Shown here one piece after another: positions 1-10,514 of a stretch of DNA of 44,588 nt. Made by a program: the position numbers and the translations under genes. Below the pieces are notes generated by a model, which worked only from the letters and a program-made list of their open reading frames with translations, had not been told where the DNA came from and ran no database searches. Position 1 is the stretch's first letter, and each line of letters starts with the position of its first letter. Source of the stretch: Nitrincola tibetensis (lineage in GTDB: Bacteria; Pseudomonadota; Gammaproteobacteria; Pseudomonadales; Balneatricaceae); the NCBI RefSeq assembly GCF_003284585.1, contig NZ_QKRX01000022.1:1-44588 (forward strand). The letters run 5' to 3'.

Positions 1-70
1 AGAAGTGAAACGCGTCATCGCCGATGGTAGTGTGGGGTTTCCCCATGTGAGAGTAGGTCATCGCCAGGCA
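1..70 (+). rRNA. rrf: 5S ribosomal RNA, 3' part (cut by window start)
   Basis: The first 70 bases match the 3' part of bacterial 5S rRNA: the AGAAGTGAAACGC segment, the GATGGTAGTGTGGGG strand, and the closing strand ending GCCAGGCA, which in a complete gene pairs with the 5' end. The 5' part lies outside the window. It marks the end of an rRNA operon transcribed on the plus strand. Confidence 0.95.
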
Positions 71-81
71 TTTATTTAGAG

Positions 82-120
82 AAGCCCCTGATTCCATGAG
101 TCAGGGGCTTTTTGCTTTTT
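82..120 (+). terminator. rRNA operon terminator
   Basis: A perfect 10-bp stem (AAGCCCCTGA at 82-91, TCAGGGGCTT at 101-110) is followed by a T-rich tract. Its place 11 bases after the 5S gene fits an intrinsic terminator of the rRNA operon. Confidence 0.9.
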
Positions 121-172
121 TTTCGTAGACCTTCATCATTCTTTATTTTAAGACACTTATCGCGAACACAAC

Positions 173-832
173 ATGAACTCCCAGTATCCACGCAAACCCT
201 TTATAGCACGAGGTTCAAACGTTATTCGTTGTGATGACTGCAAGTTGCCAGTAGTTGCGTGCATGTGCTCTGATACACTTAAAAGCAATGCTGCCTGTGA
301 TTTTTGGTTACTGATGCATCATGATGAGTTTTACAAACCGACCAACACTGGGCGTTTGATTCAGCGAACCTTTCCATCAACGCAATGCTCTCGTTGGTCT
401 CGTTTAGAACCCACTGAAGACCTGATCTCGGTTCTTGCCAATCCTAGGATATCCCCTTGTATCGTCTTTCCTGAAGCACCAGACTACTCAGACAGAATGA
501 TAAAGGATCTATCTAAGCTACCCAACCGACCTCTGTTTATTATTCCAGATGGAACTTGGAGGCAGGCAAGACGTATCTTCAGACACAGTCGCTACTTAGA
601 TGTTCTTCCTGTCATTGAGCCGACGATATTATTTGATAGTCGCTATAAATTGCGCTCTTCAGGTGAAGAACGGCATGTTTGCACTGCGGAAGTTGCGGCT
701 GCTTTATTACTTCAGATAGGTGATATTGAGGCTGGAAATGCATTGTTGCAGAATTTTGAGACGTTTAATCAACGATATTATGAGTCCAAAGGGCGCAATC
801 TGAATGCGGAGGAGGGCGCCAGCAAGCCGTAA
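173..832 (+). CDS. tapT: DTW-domain tRNA-uridine aminocarboxypropyltransferase (TapT/YfiP-like)
   Basis: The 219-residue protein resembles E. coli YfiP/TapT, which moves the 3-amino-3-carboxypropyl group of SAM to uridine 47 of some tRNAs (acp3U47). Visible signatures are a Cys-rich N-terminus (CDDC then CMC, probably metal binding), the NTGRLI motif near residue 60, and the DTW-family motif PDGTWRQAR near residue 125, followed by a conserved RKSPYLD-like stretch (RHSRYLD). Length is normal for the family. It stands alone between the rRNA operon terminator and its own terminator, which overlaps its stop codon. Assignment to the DTW family is firm; the exact tRNA target is inferred from the E. 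coli relative. Confidence 0.88.
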   Translation: MNSQYPRKPFIARGSNVIRCDDCKLPVVACMCSDTLKSNAACDFWLLMHHDEFYKPTNTGRLIQRTFPSTQCSRWSRLEPTEDLISVLANPRISPCIVFPEAPDYSDRMIKDLSKLPNRPLFIIPDGTWRQARRIFRHSRYLDVLPVIEPTILFDSRYKLRSSGEERHVCTAEVAAALLLQIGDIEAGNALLQNFETFNQRYYESKGRNLNAEEGASKP

Positions 833-847
833 GCGAGCTGGCGTTTT
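817..847 (+). terminator. terminator overlapping the end of tapT
   Basis: CGCCAGC at 817-823 pairs with GCTGGCG at 837-843 and is followed by TTTT. The stem begins inside the last codons of the DTW gene. It separates this gene from the convergent secB. Confidence 0.75.
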
Positions 848-850
848 CTC

Positions 851-1315
851 TTAATGTGTTTCTGGTGCTGCTTCTTGCTGTGCTGCTTTCTGCTGTAATT
901 GTTGTGCGTACAGCGCATCGAAGTTTACAGGTGCTAGCATCAATGGTGGGAAGCTAGCACGAGTCATCATGCTGTCAACGGCTTCTCTGGCATAAGGAAA
1001 CAAAATGTTTGGACAGAAAGCGCCAAGTGTATGTCCTAACTCTGCCTCACCGAGTCCACTGATTAAGAAAATACCTGCTTGTTGTAATTCGACCAAAAGC
1101 GCTGTTTTCCCATCATTGGAAATGGTTACCGTCAGTGTTAATACGACTTCATAATGAGTTTCGTCAAGTGCATTGGTTTTGGTGTTCAAATCCAATTTGA
1201 CATCTGGCTGCCAGGCTTTGGTGAAAACCTGTGGGCCTGCAGGTGTTTCAAGAGATACATCCTTAAGAAACACACGTTGGAGTGCAAATTGGGGTTTTGC
1301 TGCATTTTCTGACAT
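851..1315 (-). CDS. secB: SecB protein-export chaperone
   Basis: SecB is a cytoplasmic tetrameric chaperone that keeps presecretory proteins unfolded and hands them to SecA. The 154-residue sequence has the usual family features: the [16 protein letters not shown] opening beta strands, the [24 protein letters not shown] core, and the C-terminal [10 protein letters not shown] segment followed by a Gln/Ala-rich tail. It is the last gene of a minus-strand group yibN-grxC-secB, 31 bases after grxC, an order conserved in many gammaproteobacteria. Nothing is missing or unusual. Confidence 0.97.
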   Translation of the reverse strand: MSENAAKPQFALQRVFLKDVSLETPAGPQVFTKAWQPDVKLDLNTKTNALDETHYEVVLTLTVTISNDGKTALLVELQQAGIFLISGLGEAELGHTLGAFCPNILFPYAREAVDSMMTRASFPPLMLAPVNFDALYAQQLQQKAAQQEAAPETH

Positions 1316-1346
1316 TAGAAAAATCCTGCTCAGTAAGTGGTCGGTT

Positions 1347-1598
1347 TTATTTTAGAAGTGGATCGAGTTTATTATCTAGATCTAACTCATACAAGTCATC
1401 GCATCCACCTACATGAAAATCATCGATGAATATTTGTGGTACTGTTTGACGGCCACTGCGTGCAATCATTTCACGTTTGAGCTCAAGCGATGACCCGACA
1501 TCAATTTCGGTAAATTCAACGTTTTTTTGTTTCAGTAGATACTTAGCCCTTACGCAAAAGGGGCAAGTTCGAGTTGTATAGATCGTTACAATTGCCAT
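1347..1598 (-). CDS. grxC: glutaredoxin 3
   Basis: A small (83-residue) cytoplasmic thiol-disulfide oxidoreductase that uses glutathione to reduce disulfides. The dithiol active site CPFC is at residues 12-15, and the conserved TVPQIFI (cis-proline) and GGCDDLYEL (glutathione-binding) segments follow. It lies 3 bases downstream of the rhodanese gene yibN and upstream of secB, so the three are very probably co-transcribed. Confidence 0.96.
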   Translation of the reverse strand: MAIVTIYTTRTCPFCVRAKYLLKQKNVEFTEIDVGSSLELKREMIARSGRQTVPQIFIDDFHVGGCDDLYELDLDNKLDPLLK

Positions 1599-1601
1599 GG
1601 A

Positions 1602-2021
1602 TTATTTCTTCACTATAGGTAAGTGTTGAGCTTTCCATTCGGTGATACCGCCACTCATCCTTGAAATATTTGTAAATCCGGCGCTTTTCAGTTTTTTACC
1701 TGCACTACCTGCCGCTTGGCCTAAATTACAGACAACAATTATTGGGACTTCTTTAGCAGAGTCGAGTTCAGAGATGCGTCGTTCCATGTCAGCAAAAGGG
1801 ATGTTTTTAGAACCAGCAATGTGGCCTGCATCCCACTCTTTTTTCGGACGAATATCAACAACAATAGCAGATTCTTTATTGATCATCCGTGTCGCTTCAG
1901 CAGGAGTCACTGAGCGACCCGATTTATTCTTTTCAGTCCAAAGTAAGACAGCAAGTGTAATTAGCCAAGCTAGGACAAGAAAATAGTGGTTTGATATAAA
2001 TTCAAAGAGTTGTTCCATCAT
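1602..2021 (-). CDS. yibN: membrane-anchored rhodanese-like protein (YibN type)
   Basis: The 139-residue protein has one N-terminal membrane segment (about residues 8-27) and a single rhodanese domain. The domain carries the predicted catalytic cysteine in the VVCNLGQAAG loop, so sulfurtransfer is possible, and the CH2A-like VDIRPKKEWDAGHIAGS motif. It is first in the group with grxC and secB and is transcribed away from gpmI across a 155-base divergent region. Physiological substrate is unknown; the family name is well supported by sequence and synteny. Confidence 0.9.
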   Translation of the reverse strand: MMEQLFEFISNHYFLVLAWLITLAVLLWTEKNKSGRSVTPAEATRMINKESAIVVDIRPKKEWDAGHIAGSKNIPFADMERRISELDSAKEVPIIVVCNLGQAAGSAGKKLKSAGFTNISRMSGGITEWKAQHLPIVKK

Positions 2022-2113
2022 GGGTTCCGTTCAGCGCATTTATAAATTCTTAAGTTAACAAGTATACAATGTAGGAGGCCCTCGGATAAGACTTATACCT
2101 GTTCAGCGTTAGC

Positions 2114-2119
2114 TATAAT
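2114..2119 (+). promoter_or_regulatory. candidate -10 element upstream of gpmI
   Basis: A perfect TATAAT lies 58 bases before the gpmI start in the yibN-gpmI divergent region. No good -35 hexamer sits at 16-18 bases upstream, so the call rests on the -10 match and position alone. Confidence 0.4.
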
Positions 2120-2176
2120 TGTATTTTGTCAGTAAAATGGCGGATATTATTAACCCTCCAATACAGATGACAGACA

Positions 2177-3727
2177 ATGAGTGAAAGAAGAGCAACCAAA
2201 GCACTGATCATTCTCGATGGGTTCGGGATTGAGTCAACCCCTTCTTCGGCAATCGAAGCGGCGAATACACCTACTTGGGATATGCTGTTAGCATCTAACC
2301 CTAACTCTCGTATATCAACGTCAGGACTTGCCGTTGGGTTGCCCGAAGGGCAAATGGGCAACTCAGAAGTTGGTCATATGAATATTGGAGCAGGCCGTGT
2401 TGTCTATCAAAATTTTACTCGCATCTCTAAGGCGATTGCCGATGGAGAGTTTGAGCAGAATGAAGCATTGGTGAGTGCGATTGAATGTGCTCTTGCGAAG
2501 GGCTCTGCTGTACATATCACAGGGCTATTGTCGCCAGGAGGTGTTCACAGCCATGAAGAGCATATGTTTGCACTAATTGAAATGGCCGTGAAAAAAGGCG
2601 TGAAAAAAGTATTTTTACACGCAATTCTTGACGGTCGAGATATGCCTCCACGATCAGCAGAACCTTCGATTGCAGCCGCCGAAGCAACCTTTGCTCGTTT
2701 GGGAACGGGTGCTGTTGCAACTGTTGTTGGACGCTATTATGCGATGGATCGAGATAATCGTTGGGATCGTGTCCAACAAGCTTACGATGCGATGACGGCA
2801 GGTACTGCTCCTTATTTTGCGCAATCTCCGCAACAAGCTTTAGGCGAAGCCTATGCTCGTGATGAAAATGATGAATTTGTACAGGCGACAGTGATTACCG
2901 ATATGGCGGGCCACCCAAAGGGCCTTATTCAAGACGGAGATGTAGTTATCTGTGCTAATTTCCGTCCAGATAGATCACGCGAGATCACGCGTGCTTTTGT
3001 CGAGAAGGACTTTGATGGATTTGTACGGACGTCGGCGCCAGCCCTAAGTGATTACGTTATGTTGACAGAATATGCAGCCAACATTGATGCAAGCTGTGCA
3101 TTTCCTCCGACGGCTCTCTCGAATGATCTAGGTGAATTTTTATCTAAAAGAGGGAAAACTCAGCTGCGTATTTCTGAAACTGAGAAATATGCTCATGTCA
3201 CCTTTTTCTTCAATGGTGGACAAGAAGCTGTTTATCCAGGTGAAGACCGGATTTTAATTCCTTCACCACAGGTGGCGACATACGATTTACAGCCTGAAAT
3301 GAGCGCATTTGAGGTTACGGACCGTCTAGTGGAAGCGATTCTAGCTCGCAAATATGACCTGATCGTTTGTAACTTTGCCAATGGTGATATGGTTGGACAC
3401 ACAGGAAAGTTTGATGCAGCGGTGAAGGCCGTTGAGGCTATCGATGTTTGTATCAAACGTGTTATCGATGCAATGCGAGAAATCGGTGGTGAAACGCTGA
3501 TTACCGCTGACCATGGCAATGTGGAAATGATGCAGGACCCTGAAAGCGGCCAAGCGCATACCTCTCATACTCTTTGGCCAGTTGCCTTAATTTATGACGG
3601 TCCTCGCGCTCATCAAGTCACGTTGAGTGATGGAGCTCTATGCGATTTAGCGCCTACTCTATTGAACTTAATGGATATTGAGCCGCCTGCAGAAATGACA
3701 GGGCACTCTTTAGTAACGTTCCACTGA
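2177..3727 (+). CDS. gpmI: 2,3-bisphosphoglycerate-independent phosphoglycerate mutase
   Basis: A cytoplasmic Mn-dependent glycolytic enzyme interconverting 3- and 2-phosphoglycerate. The 516-residue length is typical. The metal-binding LDGFG (Asp14), the phosphoserine motif QMGNSEVGH (Ser63), the substrate loop [10 protein letters not shown], and the C-terminal metal motifs [12 protein letters not shown] and TADHGN are all present. It heads the plus-strand operon gpmI-envC-ctpA-yibQ, with only 14 bases to envC. Confidence 0.98.
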   Translation: MSERRATKALIILDGFGIESTPSSAIEAANTPTWDMLLASNPNSRISTSGLAVGLPEGQMGNSEVGHMNIGAGRVVYQNFTRISKAIADGEFEQNEALVSAIECALAKGSAVHITGLLSPGGVHSHEEHMFALIEMAVKKGVKKVFLHAILDGRDMPPRSAEPSIAAAEATFARLGTGAVATVVGRYYAMDRDNRWDRVQQAYDAMTAGTAPYFAQSPQQALGEAYARDENDEFVQATVITDMAGHPKGLIQDGDVVICANFRPDRSREITRAFVEKDFDGFVRTSAPALSDYVMLTEYAANIDASCAFPPTALSNDLGEFLSKRGKTQLRISETEKYAHVTFFFNGGQEAVYPGEDRILIPSPQVATYDLQPEMSAFEVTDRLVEAILARKYDLIVCNFANGDMVGHTGKFDAAVKAVEAIDVCIKRVIDAMREIGGETLITADHGNVEMMQDPESGQAHTSHTLWPVALIYDGPRAHQVTLSDGALCDLAPTLLNLMDIEPPAEMTGHSLVTFH

Positions 3728-3741
3728 TTGATATTTGGCTT

Positions 3742-4881
3742 GTGAAAAACAAATTCTACCTATGGGCTTGCTTGGGGCTGCTGTTGTGCAGCCCTTTCTC
3801 AATGGCTCAAGACCAACAAGCTACCGCTGCACAGATTGAGCGTTTAAAGCGCGAAATACATCAGCTCCAGTCCAGTATTTCACAAACAGCCACTCGTCAA
3901 AGAAGTGAGCAGCAAGCGCTTGCAAATGCTGAACGAGAAATAGGTCGGGTTGTGGCTGAGATACGTAAAACAGATCAAGAGTTGGATGAACTTAATCATA
4001 ATATGGCAGGGCTCCAGTCTCAGCGTCAAGGGTTAGAAAATCAGCTGACAGAGCGAAGGGAGCTAATCCAAACGCTTTTGCTAGAGCAGTATCGACAAGG
4101 CCGTCAGCCTAAAATCCAGTTGCTGCTACAGCAGCAGAATCCGGATCAGCTGGAAAGAATGCTAAAGTATTTTGATCGAGTGAATCAGCAGTTGAGTGAG
4201 CAGTTGCGAGTTTACCAAGAGCAACTTAATCGTTTAACGGACACTCGACAAAGTATAGGAGCAACCGAGGCGAGCATTCATGAACGTAGAGAGCGCTTAC
4301 AGGCAGAGCAAGCTCGTCTTTCAGCGGCTAGAGCTGAACGAGAAAAACAAATTAAAGAGTTGGCTGAGCAGCAGCAGAGAGAGCAGCGAGAACTGGCTCA
4401 AAAACAGCAGGATCAAGAGCAGCTACAGCAAGTTCTTGCACAGATACAACGTTCACTTGAGTTGTCAAATTTAACACGAGACAATCAAACCTTTTCGTCT
4501 TTAAGAGGGAAGTTACCTTGGCCAATTCAAGGCAGTATTGCACGACGTTTTGGTGCTCAACACAGTGGTGTGGCATTTGAAGGTCTTTTAGTCCGAGCGT
4601 CGCAGGGAGCTGATGTTAAAGCTATTCATCATGGTCGAGTGGTGTTTTCCGATTGGCTAAGAGGTTATGGTTTAGTCTTGATTTTAGATCATGGTTCGGG
4701 CTATATGAGTTTATATGGTCATAATCAGACCCTGCTCAAAGAGCCAGGCGATTGGGTTAGCGCAGGCCAAGTCGTTGCTACTGCTGGGAACAGCGGAGGG
4801 CATGAAGAAGTCGGCCTGTATTTTGCTATACGTCACAACGGACGTCCCGTTGACCCTTCTGTTTGGTTAACTAAGCCTTAA
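3742..4881 (+). CDS. envC: murein hydrolase activator EnvC
   Basis: A periplasmic activator of division-site amidases, recruited by FtsEX in E. coli; ftsE-ftsX are also in this window. The start is GTG at 3742, giving 379 residues: a signal peptide (about 1-22), a long Gln/Glu/Arg-rich coiled coil (about 25-245), and a C-terminal LytM/M23 domain (about 260-379). The M23 zinc ligands are not intact: the usual HxGxD reads HSGVA and the final HxH reads GLYF. This loss is normal for EnvC and indicates an activator rather than a hydrolase. It sits between gpmI and ctpA. Confidence 0.94.
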   Translation: MKNKFYLWACLGLLLCSPFSMAQDQQATAAQIERLKREIHQLQSSISQTATRQRSEQQALANAEREIGRVVAEIRKTDQELDELNHNMAGLQSQRQGLENQLTERRELIQTLLLEQYRQGRQPKIQLLLQQQNPDQLERMLKYFDRVNQQLSEQLRVYQEQLNRLTDTRQSIGATEASIHERRERLQAEQARLSAARAEREKQIKELAEQQQREQRELAQKQQDQEQLQQVLAQIQRSLELSNLTRDNQTFSSLRGKLPWPIQGSIARRFGAQHSGVAFEGLLVRASQGADVKAIHHGRVVFSDWLRGYGLVLILDHGSGYMSLYGHNQTLLKEPGDWVSAGQVVATAGNSGGHEEVGLYFAIRHNGRPVDPSVWLTKP

Positions 4882-4912
4882 ATTTTAATGTTCCGATATT
4901 TGTTAGGATTGG

Positions 4913-6202
4913 ATGATTATGAACCGTTACCCTAATATCAAGAAGCCGATTATTTCTCTCTTACTGTCCGCTTGTTTAGTGATGCCAGCTTTGGTTTTTG
5001 CGACACCTGTCGAGACAGAAGATGGGTTGCCAATTGATGAGATTCGACTGTTTGCAGAAGTGTTTGATCGAATCAAATCGGCTTATGTAGAGCCCGTGTC
5101 GGATCAGAAACTCCTAGAGGATGCAATACGTGGGATGTTGACGGGACTAGACCCGCATTCAGCTTACATGGACCCTAAAGCCTTTCAAAATATGCAGGTG
5201 CAAACCAGTGGACAGTTTGGTGGCTTAGGTATTGAAGTTGGCTTGCAAGATGGTTTTATTCGAGTAGTTGCACCTATAGACGATACTCCAGCGCAACGAG
5301 CAGGCATTCGAGCAGGCGATTTAATTACTAAAATCGACGATGAAGCGGTCCAAGGGATCAGTCTTAACGATGCGGTTGATAAGATGAGAGGGAAGGTTGG
5401 CACTGACGTTGTTTTGACATTGGTACGGGATGGTGTAGAAAAGCCTTTTGAAGTCCGACTGGTAAGGGAGAACATCAGTGTGACCAGTGTTCGGCATCGT
5501 TTGCTTGAAACACATTATGGCTATATACGGATCAGTCAGTTCCAGAGTAACACAGCAACTCAACTACGTAATTCAGTCAATGCCTTGCAAGACTTGAGCG
5601 AGCTGAAAGGGCTGGTGTTGGATTTACGCAACAACCCAGGTGGCGTCCTACAGGCTGCAATACAAGTCAGTGATGCTTTCTTATCGGATGGCTTGATTGT
5701 GTACACTGAGGGACGGTTGCCTAACTCTGAAATGCGCTTTAATGCGAGTGAAGCAACATTATTGCCTGATGTGCCTGTCGTGGTACTGATTAATTCGGGC
5801 TCAGCGTCAGCGTCGGAAATTGTTGCAGGTGCGCTGCAAGACCATGGTCGTGCGGTGATCATGGGGACGGATAGTTTTGGAAAAGGCTCTGTTCAAACCA
5901 TTTTGCCCGTGGGCTCGGATCGTGCGGTTAAGTTGACTACCGCTCGCTATTTCACCCCCGAGGGGCGGTCAATTCAAGCTGAGGGTATTCGTCCGGATAT
6001 TCAGGTCGAGGAGGCCCGAATCACGGCTATAGAAACCGCCCCGGTTTTGCGTGAGCGTGATTTAAGCGGTCATTTGGAGGGAAGTTCTACTAGCCATCGA
6101 GAGTCTTCTGTCACGAGAGATTCTGAAGAACGTGATTTTCAGTTATACGAAGCACTTAACTTATTAAAAGGTTTGAGTATTATGAAGGCGACTAGGGGTT
6201 GA
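4913..6202 (+). CDS. ctpA: carboxy-terminal processing protease, S41 family
   Basis: A periplasmic serine protease of 429 residues. An N-terminal signal peptide ends near VFA (residue 30). A PDZ domain follows (about 95-180, with the GLGIEVG loop). The S41 catalytic domain shows the SASASEI motif with predicted nucleophile Ser299 and general base Lys324 in SFGKGSVQ; their 25-residue spacing equals that of E. coli Prc. The C-terminal tail is polar and may be loosely structured. ATG codons at 4913 and 4919 are both possible starts. It is in the gpmI-envC operon, 31 bases from envC and 3 bases from yibQ, and may share a cell wall role with EnvC. Confidence 0.95.
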   Translation: MIMNRYPNIKKPIISLLLSACLVMPALVFATPVETEDGLPIDEIRLFAEVFDRIKSAYVEPVSDQKLLEDAIRGMLTGLDPHSAYMDPKAFQNMQVQTSGQFGGLGIEVGLQDGFIRVVAPIDDTPAQRAGIRAGDLITKIDDEAVQGISLNDAVDKMRGKVGTDVVLTLVRDGVEKPFEVRLVRENISVTSVRHRLLETHYGYIRISQFQSNTATQLRNSVNALQDLSELKGLVLDLRNNPGGVLQAAIQVSDAFLSDGLIVYTEGRLPNSEMRFNASEATLLPDVPVVVLINSGSASASEIVAGALQDHGRAVIMGTDSFGKGSVQTILPVGSDRAVKLTTARYFTPEGRSIQAEGIRPDIQVEEARITAIETAPVLRERDLSGHLEGSSTSHRESSVTRDSEERDFQLYEALNLLKGLSIMKATRG

Positions 6203-6205
6203 TGC

Positions 6206-7048
6206 GTGCGTAATTTGTCAAAATTTTTGACGTCATCCGTTTTTTGCGTTTGGTGCTCATGGGTAAGTTCAGCCCCTAATTCTGTTGAAATACCCCCTAG
6301 AATTGTGATTGTGATTGATGATATTGGCCAAAGCTTAGAGTATGGCCGGGCTGCGATTGAACTGCCTGGCCCTCTTACCTTCGCTTTTTTGCCATACACA
6401 CCTCATGCAACGGCCTTATCTAAACTTGCAGAGGCAACCGGGAAGGATGTTATTCTACATGCGCCCATGGCGAATATTGCCGGTATCCCGATTGGTAAGG
6501 GGGGGCTATATCCACATCAGAGTGAGTCAGAGCTCAAAGGTGAGCTCAAAAAGAGCTTGGATTCATTGCCATTAGTATTGGGGCTGAATAACCATATGGG
6601 CAGTCTGCTCACCCAAAATGAGCAGTCAATGCGTTGGGTGATGGAGGTCGCAGCAGAACGAGACCTATTTTTTTTAGATAGCCGCACAACATCGAATAGT
6701 GTTGCGTTTAAGGTGGCACAGCGACAAGGTATTCCATCTCTGACACGCGATATTTTTCTGGATCATGAAATAACCTATGAATTTGTTGACCAACAGTTTT
6801 TGAAAGCGATAGAACTTGCGCAAGAAAAGGGTCATGCGATCATCATTGGACACCCATATCCGGTAACGATTGAATACTTAGCGACGGCACTACCGCGTTT
6901 GGATGAGCTAGGTATTCAATTGGTTGCTGCATCGGCCTTTTTACATCAACAAAGAGATATAGAGGCGCTGCAAGAGTGGTCATCGGATGTGTCTCTGCAC
7001 ACTGAGACAGAGGCTGTACAGGCTCTGTCCAGTACGCTGAGCAATTAA
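6206..7048 (+). CDS. yibQ: divergent polysaccharide deacetylase family protein (YibQ)
   Basis: A 280-residue exported protein of the divergent polysaccharide deacetylase group (NodB-like fold). The start is GTG at 6206; an upstream ATG at 6202 runs into a stop after two codons. A signal peptide covers about residues 1-22. Motifs include IVIDDIGQS (first Asp pair), LHAPM, GLNNHMGS, FFLDSRTT, and IIGHPYP. Its substrate is not established. It ends the gpmI-envC-ctpA-yibQ operon and starts 3 bases after the ctpA stop, which suggests translational coupling. Confidence 0.9.
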   Translation: MRNLSKFLTSSVFCVWCSWVSSAPNSVEIPPRIVIVIDDIGQSLEYGRAAIELPGPLTFAFLPYTPHATALSKLAEATGKDVILHAPMANIAGIPIGKGGLYPHQSESELKGELKKSLDSLPLVLGLNNHMGSLLTQNEQSMRWVMEVAAERDLFFLDSRTTSNSVAFKVAQRQGIPSLTRDIFLDHEITYEFVDQQFLKAIELAQEKGHAIIIGHPYPVTIEYLATALPRLDELGIQLVAASAFLHQQRDIEALQEWSSDVSLHTETEAVQALSSTLSN

Positions 7049-7057
7049 CAGTTGAAG

Positions 7058-7681
7058 TTAAAGTGCCGCAGGGCTCGCTGCCTGGCGCTTGAATAGGCTT
7101 TCAGCAAGTTTAGGCCATTGTTCAGGCCAATGTTCCGTTGGCCTGCGTTTAAATTCACTGCGAACAAACTGCCGTATCCGACCTTCTGCAACGCTCATCA
7201 GAAGATTTGCGCAGGCTGTTGGTGGAATGAGTGTTCGAATGCCATCTGTGAGTTCAGCTTCTCGCATAAGCTGTTTGAGTTGAGTTTCCATACGTTCGAA
7301 GAGTTGATTCACCTGAATGCGCAAGCGTTCGGTTTCACCTGAAAGGGCATCTCCGCCTAAAATCCTGGCCATTCCTGGGTTTTTCTCAACAAAGGCAAGT
7401 AGAAGTGTCAGAATTTGCTCACACTGGCGCACACGTGTTGCACTCGATTGAGTGATGAGCCTGATTCTAGAAAAAAGTGTTTCTTCAATAAAGCCAATCA
7501 GGCCCTCAAACATTCGAGCTTTGCTTGGGAAGTGACGGTACAGAGCTGCTTCCGAGACGCCAACTTCCCGTGCTAAGGCCGCAGTGGTAATTCGCTGACC
7601 TGGGTTAACTTCTAACATTTGGGCAAGTGCCTGAAGTATTTGCTCTCGCCGTGAGTGTTTGTTCTGTTCTTTGTCAGCCAT
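7058..7681 (-). CDS. slmA: nucleoid occlusion factor SlmA (TetR fold)
   Basis: SlmA binds specific chromosomal sites and blocks FtsZ assembly over the nucleoid. The 207-residue protein has a TetR-type helix-turn-helix ([32 protein letters not shown], about residues 30-60), close to E. coli SlmA, and the [20 protein letters not shown] and [15 protein letters not shown] stretches typical of SlmA rather than of general TetR repressors. It is the last gene of the minus operon starting at coaBC, 31 bases after argB, the same neighbourhood as in related genomes. Confidence 0.93.
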   Translation of the reverse strand: MADKEQNKHSRREQILQALAQMLEVNPGQRITTAALAREVGVSEAALYRHFPSKARMFEGLIGFIEETLFSRIRLITQSSATRVRQCEQILTLLLAFVEKNPGMARILGGDALSGETERLRIQVNQLFERMETQLKQLMREAELTDGIRTLIPPTACANLLMSVAEGRIRQFVRSEFKRRPTEHWPEQWPKLAESLFKRQAASPAAL

Positions 7682-7712
7682 TTTCCTGCCTTAAGGCCTT
7701 ATTTACCAAGAG

Positions 7713-8639
<927 letters not shown>

Positions 8640-10037
8640 TTATTCTTGAGGAATCGTCAGGCATTTATCAATTTGATGCAATCGAATTTGGAAGTCATGG
8701 CGAATTTTTTTTAAGGCTTCGATGGACGAGGCCTCAAAGCGAAGGACAAGAGACGGTGTGGTGTTCGATGCTCTGACAAGTCCCCAGCCATCTTCAAAGT
8801 CTACACGTAATCCGTCAATACGAGAGACTTGACCTGTCTCAAAAGGCATCATCGCTAGCCGCTCGACAAGATCAAACTTCGACTCATCCGATACCGCAAG
8901 TGTGAGCTCTGGGGTGCTGATGTCTTCTGGAAAATGCATGAAACACTCCTCACAGGTGAGAGACTGTGCGGCCAGTAGCTCAATGAAACGAGCTGCGCTG
9001 TATAGGCCATCATCGAAACCATACCAGCGCTCTTTGAAGAAAAAATGGCCGCTCATTTCACCTGCAAGCAGTGCTCTTGTTTCTTTTAGTTTTCGTTTCA
9101 TGAGCGAGTGCCCAGTTTTCCAAAGCGTTGCTGTTCCACCTTGTGCCTGAATGAGTGCAGGCAGTCGTCGTGAACATTTAACATCATAAAGAATTTCGGC
9201 TTTAGGATGACGCTTTAAAAGATCCGTTGCAAAAAAACGCATAATTCGATCTGGATATAGAATTTGGCCTGCATCCGAGATAATAAACATTCGGTCTGCA
9301 TCACCATCAAAGGCAATGCCTAGATCTGCTTGATGTTGCTTAACCCAGCTGATCAGGTCAATTAGGTTTTTGGGCTTGCTTGGATCAGGGTGATGATTGG
9401 GAAAGTGACCGTCTACTTCACAATACAAGGGAATTACATGGCAGCCTAATTGCTCGAACAGCTCTGGTGCGATCATCCCGGCAATTCCATTGCCAGAATC
9501 AATGACGATTTTTAAAGGGCGTTGTAGCTTGATGTCACTGATAATCCTAGATAAATAGTCTGGGCAGACATTCGTTATTTGTCGTTTACCTTGGCCCTCA
9601 AAATAGGACTGCCTTTCGATCAATTGGTGCAGGTCTTGAATGTCATCTGCGCTTAAGCTGCTGCCATTCAACACCATTTTAAAGCCATTGTATTGGGCAG
9701 GGTTATGGCTGCCGGTGATCATTACGCCGCACTGGTCTTGCGAACGCTCGGTTGCAAAATAGAGAACCGGCGTTGGTACAAACCCTATATCCACTACGTC
9801 ACAGCCAGACGCGAGGAGCCCTCGCATAAAGACTTCTTTTAAGTGTGGTCCGGATAAACGACCATCTGCAGCAACAATCACTTGCTGTTTATTTAGGTTT
9901 TTGACTTGCTGTGCAAAGGCGCGTCCTAAATGCCAGACAAGGTCGTCGGATAAGTCGTCAGGGACCACACCTCGAATATCATAGGCTCGAAAAATGTGCG
10001 AATTTAACTTGGGCTTGGGATAGTGTGGCTGTTCCAT
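8640..10037 (-). CDS. algC: phosphomannomutase/phosphoglucomutase
   Basis: A 465-residue alpha-D-phosphohexomutase close in length and order to Pseudomonas AlgC. It converts mannose-6-P or glucose-6-P to the 1-phosphates used for LPS and exopolysaccharide. The phosphoserine loop TGSHNPAQYNGFK (Ser110), metal loop DGDADR, sugar-specificity loop GEMSGHFFF, and phosphate-binding RASNTTPSLVLRFE are all present. The protein has no long N-terminal membrane extension such as some AlgC homologues carry. It lies between dut and argB, as in Pseudomonas. Confidence 0.95.
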   Translation of the reverse strand: MEQPHYPKPKLNSHIFRAYDIRGVVPDDLSDDLVWHLGRAFAQQVKNLNKQQVIVAADGRLSGPHLKEVFMRGLLASGCDVVDIGFVPTPVLYFATERSQDQCGVMITGSHNPAQYNGFKMVLNGSSLSADDIQDLHQLIERQSYFEGQGKRQITNVCPDYLSRIISDIKLQRPLKIVIDSGNGIAGMIAPELFEQLGCHVIPLYCEVDGHFPNHHPDPSKPKNLIDLISWVKQHQADLGIAFDGDADRMFIISDAGQILYPDRIMRFFATDLLKRHPKAEILYDVKCSRRLPALIQAQGGTATLWKTGHSLMKRKLKETRALLAGEMSGHFFFKERWYGFDDGLYSAARFIELLAAQSLTCEECFMHFPEDISTPELTLAVSDESKFDLVERLAMMPFETGQVSRIDGLRVDFEDGWGLVRASNTTPSLVLRFEASSIEALKKIRHDFQIRLHQIDKCLTIPQE

Positions 10038-10046
10038 GCTTAGCCT

Positions 10047-10514
10047 TTAGTGACGACCGGAAGAGCCAAAGCCACCGTCCCCTCGATCTGAGTCCGAAAA
10101 CTCACTCACCACCTCAAATTCTGCTTGAACCACAGGCACTAAGACCAGTTGGGCAATGCGCTCACCAGGTTCGACTACAAACCTTGTTTGGCCTCGGTTC
10201 CAGCAGGATACAAACAGTTGTCCTTGATAGTCTGAATCTATAAGACCAACCAGATTACCCAGCACGATACCGTGCTTGTGTCCTAGTCCTGATCTAGGCA
10301 AGATCATGGCACATAGGTTTGGGTCTTCAATATGGATGGCTAGGCCGGTCGGAATTAACTCGGTTTGTCCTGGCTCTAGTGTGAGCGCCTGATCCAAACA
10401 AGCTCTCAGATCTAAACCTGCGGAGCCAGCAGTGGCATAACTTGGTAAAGGAAACTCATTACCAATCCGAGAGTCGATCAATTTTACTTGAAGCTTTTTC
10501 ATTGTTGTCATCAT
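10047..10514 (-). CDS. dut: dUTP diphosphatase
   Basis: A trimeric dUTPase that removes dUTP and supplies dUMP for thymidylate synthesis. The 155-residue protein shows the family motifs: [39 protein letters not shown] and the C-terminal P-loop-like [10 protein letters not shown]. The ATG at 10514 overlaps the coaBC stop in an ATGA arrangement. An in-frame ATG at 10502 could also serve as start. Co-transcribed with coaBC. Confidence 0.97.
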   Translation of the reverse strand: MMTTMKKLQVKLIDSRIGNEFPLPSYATAGSAGLDLRACLDQALTLEPGQTELIPTGLAIHIEDPNLCAMILPRSGLGHKHGIVLGNLVGLIDSDYQGQLFVSCWNRGQTRFVVEPGERIAQLVLVPVVQAEFEVVSEFSDSDRGDGGFGSSGRH